Both the position numbers and the translations under genes were made by a program. A DNA stretch of 64,000 bases. It comes from Argopecten irradians (lineage: Eukaryota > Mollusca > Bivalvia > Pectinida > Pectinidae). A model generated the notes under the pieces. The model saw nothing but the letters and a program-made list of their open reading frames with translations, searched no databases and was not told where the DNA came from. Of the stretch, positions 1 to 13,100 are shown piece after piece. The stretch spans positions 7,555,620 to 7,619,619 of the forward strand of contig NC_091135.1 in the NCBI RefSeq assembly GCF_041381155.1, written 5' to 3'. Position 1 is the stretch's first letter; each line of letters begins with the position of its first letter.

Positions 1-1100
1 TGGAACATCAAACCTTAAATACCTATATCACAGATTTAAATCAACCCTACCCTTTACGTAAAAAACAGTTATCAAAACTGTCAGCGAATGACGAAAACAC
101 TGAAGATTACATCTTATAATCATTAATGCACCAGGTGTCACGAATACAGATGTTAAAAACCCAATACAGCTAATTTTAGAAGTCGCTCTCTTGGCAATTT
201 TGGAATAAAATCTTCAAAACGAACACCAAAATGAATGCGATTTAAGTATAACTAATTATAATTACCCAACCTCAAAATTTAGCATGCATACAATTTCCCT
301 ATTTGCTGCAGTAACCACACTACATGTACAATATTAAATTTTGTCAGAATGTCACCGATACCCTCGACAGTGGCAGCTATTGCAACGTCTTGTTCACAAA
401 TGTAAAGTCTTTCTTATTGACTTACGGACATTTAATAGCTATATCTTCGTAATACGTACTCCGTGCTCAGCACATTTCATTTGGTAAAATCAATACAGGA
501 GTTTCCTCTATTATTAAGTAAGTTATCACAAAGCAACACTCACACTGTTAATGACAATATTCTGTTTGGCAACAGGTAGCTTGGCATTTATTTGAAAATT
601 CATATTGCAAATTCAATATATGGAAAAAAATAGTGTTTCTTTAGCACTGTACCACTGTTACCTCACACACACAAACATCTTCCTCAACAACACACATGTG
701 TACAACGTCTGTCTGTAGTCCTACCAGTGATTTGCATTATAGTCCGGCATTTATGTGGTGTAAACACTTCAAGTGAAACAAATCTTTTAATGTTTGTAAA
801 TTTTGTTAATTTTAATTACATTGAATGCAATGAAATATTCATATTTATTTTCTTGAAAGACGTCAAAAACACAAAGAAATTTGTATTCGTCATTACATCG
901 GATTAAACCTTATTCATCATTGCAGCATTTGCATTGTTGTTACTGTGTTACCTTGAAGTTAATGGTCATAAAATGCCATGAGAATGATATGTTATATCTG
1001 ACAGGTATCAGGTGTTATCCAAACTATCAGATATCAATCAATGCTTGTCTTGGATTTGGCGGAATAACACGAGCTTGGAATCTTAACAAACTGTCAGGGT
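1..1100. other. Non-coding flank downstream of the coiled-coil gene
   Basis: No coding exon, RNA gene or strong repeat is visible here. It lies downstream of the proposed stop codon of the minus-strand gene and probably contains its 3' UTR. A TTTATT at about 844-849 would read as AATAAA on the minus strand, some 250 bases past the stop, and could serve as the polyadenylation signal. Confidence 0.4.
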
Positions 1101-4100
1101 TTATGCCTGAGATGGCACGACAACCACGTGACCCTGTGAGTTCGGCCGACTCTCAACCTCCTCATCGTTTACCCCTTCTTTTTGTTGATGTTTCTGTCTG
1201 GAGCGACGACCGCCCCTCCTGTGAATCAACAAATAAAACAAATATCCTCATTTATACATTTATATGTATCATTTGTCCAACATTCACTTTGCTGCAAATA
1301 ATTATTAGAATTTCCAGGTCGTATTTTACGAAGTCGAAATTATGCAGCTATTCATTGTGATGTAAATTTATATATTAAATACATATTAACTAATGATATT
1401 ACATATTAATAATTACATTTAAAGATGATCCACCGCCGACAGAGCATAAACGATAAGCATCATTTTAACAATGATTGGTGTTTAATCATGTATATATATG
1501 TCTATTTAACACAAAAATAATATAAAATGATTTATTTTGAAAGATACACGAAGAATTGCATCATTTTGTTTTTGAAGTAAAAATTGAAGCCCAAACTTTT
1601 CAATGGTTGTAATGTAAAGTACGTAACTTTTGTAACTGTAGCAAAATAATAATTCGTCTGCTCTTGTTTTTTATTGAGAAAAATGACTATTTAACAACGG
1701 TGGAGCATCTATTATCAATTGAAACATTGCTTCAAAGCATTACGGATATTATTCAAAGATTTTTTTTCTATGCTTTCATCCCCATTATTGGCAGTGACTC
1801 TAAAGCATCTGATTCGTCCTAGAAAGATGACGCATAAGTATAATATGCACTTAAAAGACACTTAATATCTTTCGTCTTTGACAAATAAAGGTAACACCAT
1901 GACCTACCTGACTGGTGGGTCGGGTAGAGGAGCGATGTCTGAGGGTAGTTCCTGCTCTCCGTCTGACATCACCTGGTGTTCTGTGGCAGAGACAAGGCAC
2001 GATAAACATATACCATATATACAGTGGCTAGACTAGGGATTTACTAACTAGTTAATCATATAATAACTTCCTGCTTACAAGATAAGTGAAAATATGTGTA
2101 TTCCAATATCAAGTAGAAGAACATGAACACAAAATTGTTTGATGACTTACCATCAACAGACATCATCGCTGTGCCACGCCCACTTGGAGCCGATACCGTG
2201 TAGGAAATATAATCTTTATCTGCGGAAGCTCCCTGAACGTTAGGAACCTGTCCAGACGTTTTCTTTGAAATGTCAGGCTGCAAAGAAAATAGGAACAATG
2301 TGATATTATCCTTAATGGTGTCCAACATCTCCTCAATATGTTACATACATAAGAAAAACATGACAATCAAAATATCATAGAGAAATCGCAATGTCAGGGT
2401 TATAAATTAAGACCCATAATAGAATTTGTCCGCTTTGTTATACTGATACCAAGTCAATTCTAAACAAAATCATAAACTATCTAAACTATTAAATCTGCTC
2501 CTTCCAAAATAATATGGTCTAGAATCAAATTATACCCAATAAATATCAAAAGGCAGAAAACGAATCATAAGCGTATTCGTATGAATTATGTATGTAAGAA
2601 CTTAATAGAAGGGGGATAACTCTTTAATACAATGACAGTTACACAAACTTACTATAACAGGCTTTTTCATTGGCGTCGTAGCAGTATGCTTATTAGCAAG
2701 AATACCAACGGGTGTGTCTGCCTAAAAAAAAGTCAATAAAAATGTATTATTGCAAAATGTAAACAAAACGAACCGATATAAGGAAATTCAGTCGCAAATG
2801 AAAAATATTTATACATGTTAATGTGTACAATGCATGTTTTTTCTTCAATTGACGTCATATATAATTCTAATCATGTATAGCGGTTACATTTCCTAGATAG
2901 ATTATTTTGAAATCTGCGATTTATAAACACGCGAGAAATATTCAGAATCTTTGACTCCAGCTTAACTTTTTTCATATTTTACTGCGGTAGGAACCAGTAT
3001 CGGTTATCTGCGTAATTTGTTGCTTAATATCTAAATAGCAAAATTATGAATTTTGTTAACATATACAATTAATGTTCTAAGATGAAATAAGAAGTCTACA
3101 TACTGCATAGCTGACAGATGCATGATGGAGTGTAGCAGCCTGTCTCTGGAGAGTCTGGCGGATATAACTCTCATCCTTTAGAGCGTGCATGCTGTAAACA
3201 TTACAAGGATATATCATTCAAACCAGTACGTATATGGTAATATGGGTAGCTATACAGGGATACCAGTATACTGCGGATAAGATTTCTTAATTTCCTCAAT
3301 TATACAACCACGAACATTCAAATGTAAAAGATTTCTCTCGAACACTAAACTACACTCACCTTTGTTGAAGAATGGCAAACTTCTTCTCCCATACTTTGTG
3401 TACTTTTTCTATTTCTCCCTTGAGTCTGAAAAATATAACAAAGCAATATCTGTTAAGATTACTTAACCACGAGAGAAAAAGTTTAAAATGATATTGCGAG
3501 ATCATAATAGTTCGTTTGGGGTGAAATTCCTTTGGCTTTCGTATTTTGACCAACATCAACGAATTAACGCCCCAAGAAACATACAGATCCAATACCGAGG
3601 ATGTAACAGAATCATTTATTACATGTGAAATGTAAGGTTTTATGGTGGACATAAAAGCGATATATTTCACTCCAGTGAAAATATCAATTTTGATTGTTAT
3701 GTCATTAATTTGTGCGCGAAAATGACGTCATATTTTGTATATAGGACGTAATAATTGGAAGGGCAAATAAAAAAAACAATGGCGGAATAACCTTTGGAGG
3801 AACTAGCAGTGATGGTCCTCTGTAAATGGAAGCAAAAAAAAAACAAATATAATAGTCTTTGTTTCTTGATGGATACCAGTAATTTTTCATCGAGTGAGGT
3901 GGAAATATAACTGGTATTCATCAACAAACAAGAAATATTCATTATATATTATCAAAATAATTGATAATTACTAGACGAAGAGTATTGTTCTAGCACTATA
4001 CTCGAGACGTTATACGTTGACACACAAACTCCTACACAATAATTGTGTCGTGTACACAATTTTGATAAGACTCTAGGTTGTTAGTGATTGTAGATATATT

Positions 4101-7100
4101 GGTTTGTATGACGACTTAAAATTAGTTCCAACCAAGCCATCACATTGTACAGGTGACAGCATTGGTAAAGTACGATTTGTAAAATGTGAAACTGAAAATT
4201 CCACTTCTGTAAGTACGATATATTATAGTCGTCAAAGTTTGTTTTTACAATATATACCACATGATATTTGCTGAAACTGAAATATTTTTCACAATGTTTA
4301 CTGATGTAGAAAGTGGCATTGACAGAAAGCATCTTTTTTCTATCTATGTAATTTTATGTTATCAAGATAAAAAGCAAAATATTAGAGTGATCTCGAAATA
4401 AACCGCGAAGCGATTCATGATGAGAGAACACTCAGGATTTTTGTGTTAAATCTCCATAACATAAAATCAAGTATTCAAATTAATCCTTATAATTCATTCC
4501 ACTATAGATGTTCTCTTCAAAATTCAAATTTATTGAGGGACATTTTTGTATTGAATCGTTAAGCTGTTGTTTTAGCCAATCAGAAGAAGCGTTACAAACG
4601 ATAATGTTATAAATTTTCCGTTAAGGGCAAATAAAGTAATTTTAACCAAATGAAAGTTACATGCAGAATTGCATCATATCGAAACAATTTAAAATGAGTT
4701 GGTTTATCAAGCAAATTAATGTATATTTATAATAAGTCTCTTTTTTTCATTCTTTTTTTAATAATTCTACCTTCATGTGATGGAACCAATTTTTCTGCCC
4801 ACCGGTGAGCGCGCATTCGTGACGAATAGAGCAACAAAAAAGAACGATACACGTAACTTCCATTCGGAACATCAAAAGAGGTAGTATGTTGACTATTTGC
4901 TATATACAGAAGGTTTTTTTTCGTTTTAGTGGAGAATGCTTTATAATCTTGAATTGGAAATTGTTTGAGTTGTTAATTGCTACTTCTTAAGGTGAAAATC
5001 TTCTATTGAAAACAAGAGTTTGAACAGAAATACTCTCATTTGGTATTTAAAAATAAATATAATAGCGTAGTGACTGAGTGGCGTGATTCAAGACTAATTA
5101 CACATGAATACGTTACACTGAAAGTTTTTAAATATGTAAATTGCAGGAGAAGATCCATGCTTTTATTTTTTTGGAAACACACGTATACTGCCACCAGAAA
5201 TTCGGTTTTGTTATTGTACATAATTACACCTATTAAGTTGTGACGTTCCATTTTGTATTGTCTTCGCTGTTTTAAATAATGCCTTCAATGCCTTTGGTTC
5301 TCCGATCATGTTTAAACATAAACATAACCACAAAACTATACAAACGCTTTTTACCAAATCCTTGATACTGAAGGAGACATTCTTGTCAAAATGGCGTTTT
5401 TTGGTACAATTCGCAGGAAACAAGTGGCAATATCAATACTATTTCTGATCTTATTGGCTTTATTATATCACGGTGAGTATTAAGTGTTATATATATGTTG
5501 CTTGTAATATTTTAAAAAATGTATTAAGGGTGAGTGGTGTATGAAAACAAAATAAGTGACGCAACTTATCTTGTAACATCATATAGTCCAATGGAGACTT
5601 CTCCTTTCTACTTTTATATTAAATGCTCGAATACTACCATGTTCATACGTACAAATATCTTTGACTTTAACCGCCAAGGAATTTATACATTAAAGCTGGG
5701 TCGAGTGCATTTTTCATACAAATAGCAATACAGCACCGTTATAGAATTTTACTAATATTTATACTAATATGGATCTTCTTTGACGTAACATCTCTGAAAG
5801 AAGACAAAATTCCTATTTATTTGAATTTCATTGTTGTGTCAAAGTGGAAATTCTTCCTTTTTGCGCTGTTTCATATTCTTTTAATTATTTAGCAATTTCC
5901 CGACTTTAAAAACATCTGTCCAGATTTTTTACAATTTAAAATACATAAATTCATATATTCCTCTCCACAATGATAAAACTTATTGAAATCAATATCTAAC
6001 TTCAATATGTAACTATTACAATTTCATAAGAAGTTATGTATGATAGAATTTAACATGGGGATGTATTTTCCTGAAGGATTATGAAGGGCAATGAATAAAA
6101 GAGTTTAGTTGTGAAATCAAGAGTGACTTTATAGTGTATTTTTTCCCTATTGGAGTCAAAATTCTCCTTTTCCATGAGGCTATTATTACCTTAAGCTTCA
6201 CAACCTTTTTTTTGTCAAAGTTTTTTTTTGTCAAAGTTCATTTTTGGGATCATATCTAAATCAACAGAGAAATCAATACCTAAGAAAGTGAAATTGCTCT
6301 TCTCCCACTGTAAATTTAGGTCCGATAGATATTTTATGTTGCTATAATTGCAACTCCCTAACCAGATCACATCATATTTGAACCGGTTACTATAATTGTA
6401 TGATAACCGAAAAATCTATTTTGTACATTCTACTATGAGAACCACTTGCATTCTATTTGTATGCTCATTGTACCAGTTACTATGAGAACTACTTGCACTC
6501 TATTTGTATTATCATTGTACCAGTTACTATGAGAACTACTTGCACTCTATTTGTATTATCATTGTACCAGTTACTATGAGAACCACTTGCATTTTATTTG
6601 TTTTCTATTTGTACAGGTTACTAGAAGAACCACTTGCATTCTATTTGTATTCTATTTGTACCATTTACTATGAGAACCACTTGCACTCTATTTGTATTCT
6701 ATTTGTACCATTTACTATGAGAATCACTTGCACTCTATTTGTATTCTATTTGTACCAGTTACTATGAGAACCACTTGCATTCTATTTGTATTCTATTTGT
6801 ACCAGTTACTATGAGAACCACTTGCACTCTATTTGTATTCTATTTGTACCATTAACTATGAGAACCACTTACATTCTATTTGTTTTCTATTGGTACCAGT
6901 TACTATGAGAACCACTTGCATTCTATTTGTTTTCTATTTGTACCATTTACTATGAGATCCACTTGCATTCTATTTGTTTTCTATTTGAACCATTAACTAT
7001 GAGAACCACTTGCATTCTATTTGTATTCTATTTGTACCAGTTACTATGAGAACCACTTGCATTCTATTTGTATTCTATTTGTACCATTTACTATGAGAAC

Positions 7101-10100
7101 CACTTGCATTCTATTTGTATTCTATTTGTACCATTTACTATGAGAACCACTTGCATTCTATTTGTATTCTATTTGTACCAGTTACTATGAGAACCACTTG
7201 CATTTTATTTGTTTTCTATTTGTACAGGTTACTAGAAGAACCACTTGCACTCTATTTGTATTCTATTTGTACCATTTACTATGAGAACCACTTGCACTCT
7301 ATTTGTATTCTATTTGTACCAGTTACTATGAGAACCACTTGCACTCTATTTGTATTCTATTTGTACCAGTTACTATGAGAACCACTTGCATTCTATTTGT
7401 TTTCTATTTGTACAGGTTACTAGAAGAACCACTTGCACTCTATTTGTATTCTATTTGTACCAGTTACTATGAGAACCACTTGCACTCTATTTGTATTCTA
7501 TTTGTACCAGTTACTATGAGAACCACTTGCACTCTATTTGTATTCTATTTGTACCAGTTACTATGAGAACCACTTGCACTCTATTTGTATTCTCATTGTA
7601 CCATTTACTATGAGAACCACTTGCACTCTATTTGTATTCTATTTGTACCATTTACTATGAGAACCACTTGCACTCTATTTGTATTCTATTTGTACCATTA
7701 ACTATGAGAACCACTTGCACTCTATTTGTATTCTATTTGTACCAGTTACTATGAGAACCACTTGTACTCTATTTGTATTCTATTTGTACCAGTTACTATG
7801 AGAACCACTTGCACTCTATTTGTATTCTATTTGTACAGGTTACTATGAGAACCACTTGCTCTCTATTTGTATTCTATTTGTACCATTTACTATGAGAACC
7901 ACTTGCACTCTAATTGTATTCTATTTGTACCATTTACTATGAGAACCACTTGCATTCTATTTGTATTCTATTTGTATCATTAACTATGAGAACCACTTGC
8001 ATTTTATTTGTTTTCTATTTGTACAGGTTACTAGAAGAACCACTTGCATTTTATTTGTATTCTATTTGTACCATTTACTATGAGAACCACTTGCATTCTA
8101 TTTGTATTCTATTTGTACCATTTACTATGAGAACCACTTGCACTCTATTTGTATTCTATTTGTACCAGTTACTATGAGAACCACTTGCATTCTATTTGTA
8201 TTCTATTTGTACCATTTACTAAGAGAACCACTTGCACTCTATTCATATTCTGTTTGTACCAGTTACTATGAGAACCACTTGCACTCTATTTGTATTCTAT
8301 TTGTACCATTTACAATGAGAACCATTTGATATTCTATTTGTACAGGTTACTATCTTAACCAGCGATTTACATCAACAAATGATTCCGTCATGAAAAGTAA
8401 GATGGCAAAGCAAGGAAGCTCAGTTGGTACAATACTTTCTTCTAATACTACAAATCCACCACTCATAATCCGAACAGTAAGTCTGTATATTATTGGTTTA
8501 TTTTTGAGACATTGTATGTCGAGATTTGTATCGTCATCTCTGATTGGCTGAAGAATAGGCGTAACTGATTTCTGATAGAGTCCATCCAAAATGGAATTTT
8601 ACATGATTAGATTGCATTTAGGAGTACACAGCTCTAAAACAAAGAGTATTCACAAACGTTAACAATTCAATGAAATTTTATACACGTTTGTGTACATATG
8701 TATAGACGGTTGTCTATCTTGTCTGTGGTCTAAAGCTTGTTACTTCCATGCCAGAGGGTAGTTATTGAAATTCTTTACCATACCTAATGTGATCGACTTT
8801 GATCTAAGCTGTATAATTTCCATGCATTCATCATGATGACATAATCCAATGGTATCAAATCTTAAATATGTCTTTCAATCTCATTCTAAAATTTTAATCG
8901 CAACCATATGATTTTACATTTTAAAATTTGCTTATGATTTAAGACAGAATTTTGGTTTCAGAATTCTTGCAAATGAGATCACTCTTAGAATATGAAAAAA
9001 TCAAGATGCGAACATGTCATATGGAGATATTTAGCAAATAATGTATTTCCCCATGAGATATTAATTAAGTTACATATGGTAGATGTTTGCTAATATGTGT
9101 GTTTATTTACAGAATCTACACAGATTTTACGGGCTTGATGAGATCTACGAGAATAGAAGAGCTGCTATTGAGGATACATGTGACAAAAGTAATCATGGCT
9201 ATTTCGGTAATTCAGATGGTGCTAAAGTGGTCAACAGACTGGTCATAGACCGTCAGCACCATCTTGTGTATTGTCCTGTCCAAAAGATAGGCTCGACATT
9301 CCTTAAGGGCCTTCTACAAATCTTAAAAAAACAAGGAAAGAAAAACCTCGATACCCGTAAGATACGCGAGAAGCCTAACACTTCCCCAGATATGACACAG
9401 TTTCATTATTATCTAACAAAATCATTTAAAGTGATGTTTACACGAGACCCATACTACAGGCTATTTTCTGGATACGTCGATAAATTATTTACAGTAAATA
9501 CACTATTTTGGCAGGTCATAGGGACTTATATTAAAAATACACTTCTACGGCCTGAAAATGATATCCGCACAAAGTGTGGTCATGGGATAACGTTTCCGCA
9601 ATTCATTAAGTACGTGATCGCCTCACAGAAAACTGGTGTACACACTGATGGACATTTTACCCCTATATACGAGCACTGTAGGCCGTGTCAGATATCGTAC
9701 GACTTTATAGGGAAGATGGAAACGTTCGAGAACGATTCCCTTACGCTGTTGAACGTTTGGAACAAGCGCTATGGTGCAAACATTACCTATGACGATTTCA
9801 AAATGGAGACAACATTACAAAGAGTACGTGGAATGATCAATCGACTTTACAAAATGCGAAAAGAGTTTAAAAAATGTGTATCCGTTTATGGTGTTTTGCA
9901 GCGAGTATGGAAAGATTTCCAAATTCGGGGTTTCCTTACAACACGCGTGAATCTTCCGTTTAGTCGTTCTGAGGCTGCAAATATAAGCGCGGAGCAGATG
10001 ACAACGGTTGTGATAAAAGCCATATTAGAACATTCAACCAATCGAACAGAACTGCTTCAACAACGAAACGAGGCTATATCACTGGCCTACAGTCAAGTAC

Positions 10101-13100
10101 CAATGAAAGACTTGGTAGAACTCCGGGAAATCGTAAGACCAGATTGTGAACTGTTTGGTTACAACGTTTCACCAGATTACATATTCAACCGTGGAGATCC
10201 GTCGGATGACGTAACATCATATAGATACTTCGATATTGACGAATAAGTGTACGCAGCCCGATATGTGTCATATAACTGGCACACTTATATAATGTGTATC
10301 ACAAGGTCAAAATACGAACTGCAATATTTTTAGTTAAGTTTAAAAAATAGGAAAAAACGTTTTAAAACCAATCATAATCATCTCTTTTTCATTGAAGCTA
10401 AACTTGATGTCATTGCTGTTTATCCAAATGAAAACACACAAATACTGTGTATATATTTCTTGACGAATTTAAATCCTAAACGAAATCGTGAATTTTTTCT
10501 TCTATGGAAATTGAGCCCCACGAAAACAACTGATTTCACAGTAAAATATTAGTTAATGTAGTATTAGGTCACATATAGTAGGAGATACTGGTGTTAGGAT
10601 TTGCTTGTAAAATAAAATATTAGATCGTACATAATTTCGATGTTGTTTGTTGGGAAACATTAGGACAAAAATATGACGTAATCGTTGGAGCTTGTGATAA
10701 AAAAAGGACCGGAAATTTAAGTGGTGTGATACTTCAGGGTGACTGACTGAGGCAGCTCTTGTTCTGAAGTTTCTTTCTGTCTTGCTGACACAACTGACAC
10801 AAACATTGAGCTAGAAAAATAAGAACTAGTGAGCAAGTTAGAAGGTTCACATATTTACAAAAGTTAAATACCTCAAAATTTCATCTCTCAGTCTATCTTC
10901 ATTCTTCTTAAATTTCTCTGAATCAATCTCACTCTGTGATTTCTGGCTGTTTTTCTTCTTTTCCTATAACAATAACAAAAGAGTTAATAACTATGTAATT
11001 GTATTAAAACAAAGTATAATCAAAGCCAAAAAAAATTCAAAATGTTTAATGGGAATAAGATCAATCTCATTATAGTATGAACCACTAACAATGCAATGTC
11101 TTTTCACAATGAAATATGATTTACGAAAATGAACGAAGTTGTAACTAATAATGAAAAAGAAAAATCCTCAAAAAAAAGAAACATTCTGAAACAAATTCAT
11201 ATATATATTTTTTTTAATCTATACACTTATTGTAAATGGAGTATTTACAGTTAACTTTGAACTTACCTGTAGAAGCATTTCCTCGAGTCGTTTCTTCTGA
11301 TCCATCAGAACCTTCAGTTTATTCTGCTCAGCCGTCTGCATCTTGTTGGCCTCAGCCTGTGCTTGTTGCAGAGCCTTTGGATGAACAAAATAAATTTATA
11401 GACTATTGCAAATTCTAACAAAACCACTGGTTCATCTCATGCTATTATAAACGTGTTCCAAATACGACGGCATTTGATAGATAGTCAAGTGATATACAAG
11501 GATGATATAATCCTTTAGAAAGTTTAAAAGGGTAATTTTAATCTTTTCAACCTCTTAACAAAAGAAAAAAACAATTGGTATAGATACTGACCTCTTCACG
11601 GGCTGCTCTCATCTTATCTTCCATCAGCCTCTGCATCTCTTCCTTCTGTTTGGCCATCTGTATTCAGGAACATGTCAATATGAGTAACGTATATATGATT
11701 CTTTATCAAGTTGCCTACATATGAATGCATTCTTGTTACTTGTGTTCGTACGTCTTTGTTGCTTATAGCTCACGATATCTCAGATTTACATTCCAAGTAG
11801 TTATGAATACTGTGTCATATCAAAAAGTGTTTGAATCAAGTCAACACTACGAGCAGAGATAGAAGAATATGGCCATATCATGATCCATATTATTAAAATG
11901 ACTGACATAGGTTAAGATATTGACGCATTTGCCATTTGGAATTCATAATCAATTACATGTCATTGATTTGTCAAAAATTAGCAATAAAACCCAACACCAT
12001 ATTAAGTTAGCTAAAGCATAAAATGGCATAGGTATTTATCCACGAAATGGTTGTGGCAAAAATTTATCCTTCATTGTACATATTGAGCAAAGTGCGCCAA
12101 GCATGCAATAGATATGAATAAATATGTGAAAGTATGTGACTTGAAGAGTAATTTTAAATTGGTCATGCATACAGCAAGAAACCAAATTGTGTAACCTTAC
12201 CCATTTTAAAAACAAATACTTTAATTATACAATACAGATGTGTTATTAAGCACCTTCACTTCCGCAACTTAATGTGAGTGAAAAGAGTTTGTCTTTTAGT
12301 CATATCAGCAGTATTGAATTGTGACGCTTTTTTTGCGAAAAGGTTAGTGCTGCCAGAAAAACCTGTTTACTGGTATTGAATTCGCCTTGAAATCTTAGTA
12401 ATCAATGGTCGATATATATACGGTCATCAAAACTAATATAAATGTTTAATATGTCTAATATAAATAAAATAAGAAAAAGTGTTAAACTTAGAAGGGAATA
12501 TGGCTTTCTAAAAATACGCGTACTGACTACAAGGGAAATTATCAACATTTGTAATAATATCACTCTTAATAGTAAAAAAAGGGTTCAACTGTCTTAACAA
12601 CAATTATTTGCGATATCACCTGGAAAAAAACGAGTTTATACTGATAATGCATGTCAAATAGAAATTTCCAAAAGTATAGAAATTATCATGACATTTGGAA
12701 TGTCAGCTAGAACAAAGACAGGCCAAGTATTCAACTTCCATATTGGATCTAGCCACGTTTGAAATATTCTCTATAGAAATAGAAAGAACTATGCTCAAAA
12801 ACACGTCCATAGTAATCTTTCTTCTACACATGCATGTGAATAGTAGAGATACAGTGTCATGGAAGTCAGTTCTTGCTTAGGACTTTTATATCCTTCATCT
12901 CTGAATACACAGATTCTATCACATCTGGGTGGATATTTTGGAAAATTAGAGTCAATTTCGCTCCAGATGGACAAATAAGCTCATGCTAATTAACTTCGAT
13001 CCCATGTTTTGCTATGACAATGAAGCATGTATTTTCATTTATAATAGAGCCCTTCCAAGTTGAGAGCAACGCCAAAGGGTCTTAAAATTTACATTTTTAA

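Noticed and set aside
881..1360. Plus-strand 159-codon open frame
   Set aside because: It lies antisense over the proposed terminal exon of the coiled-coil gene, has no recognisable motif and shows low-complexity codon use.
6504..8329. Series of 75-87-codon repeat frames
   Set aside because: They come from the 47-bp minisatellite read in rotating frames inside a sulfotransferase intron; no start context or conservation.
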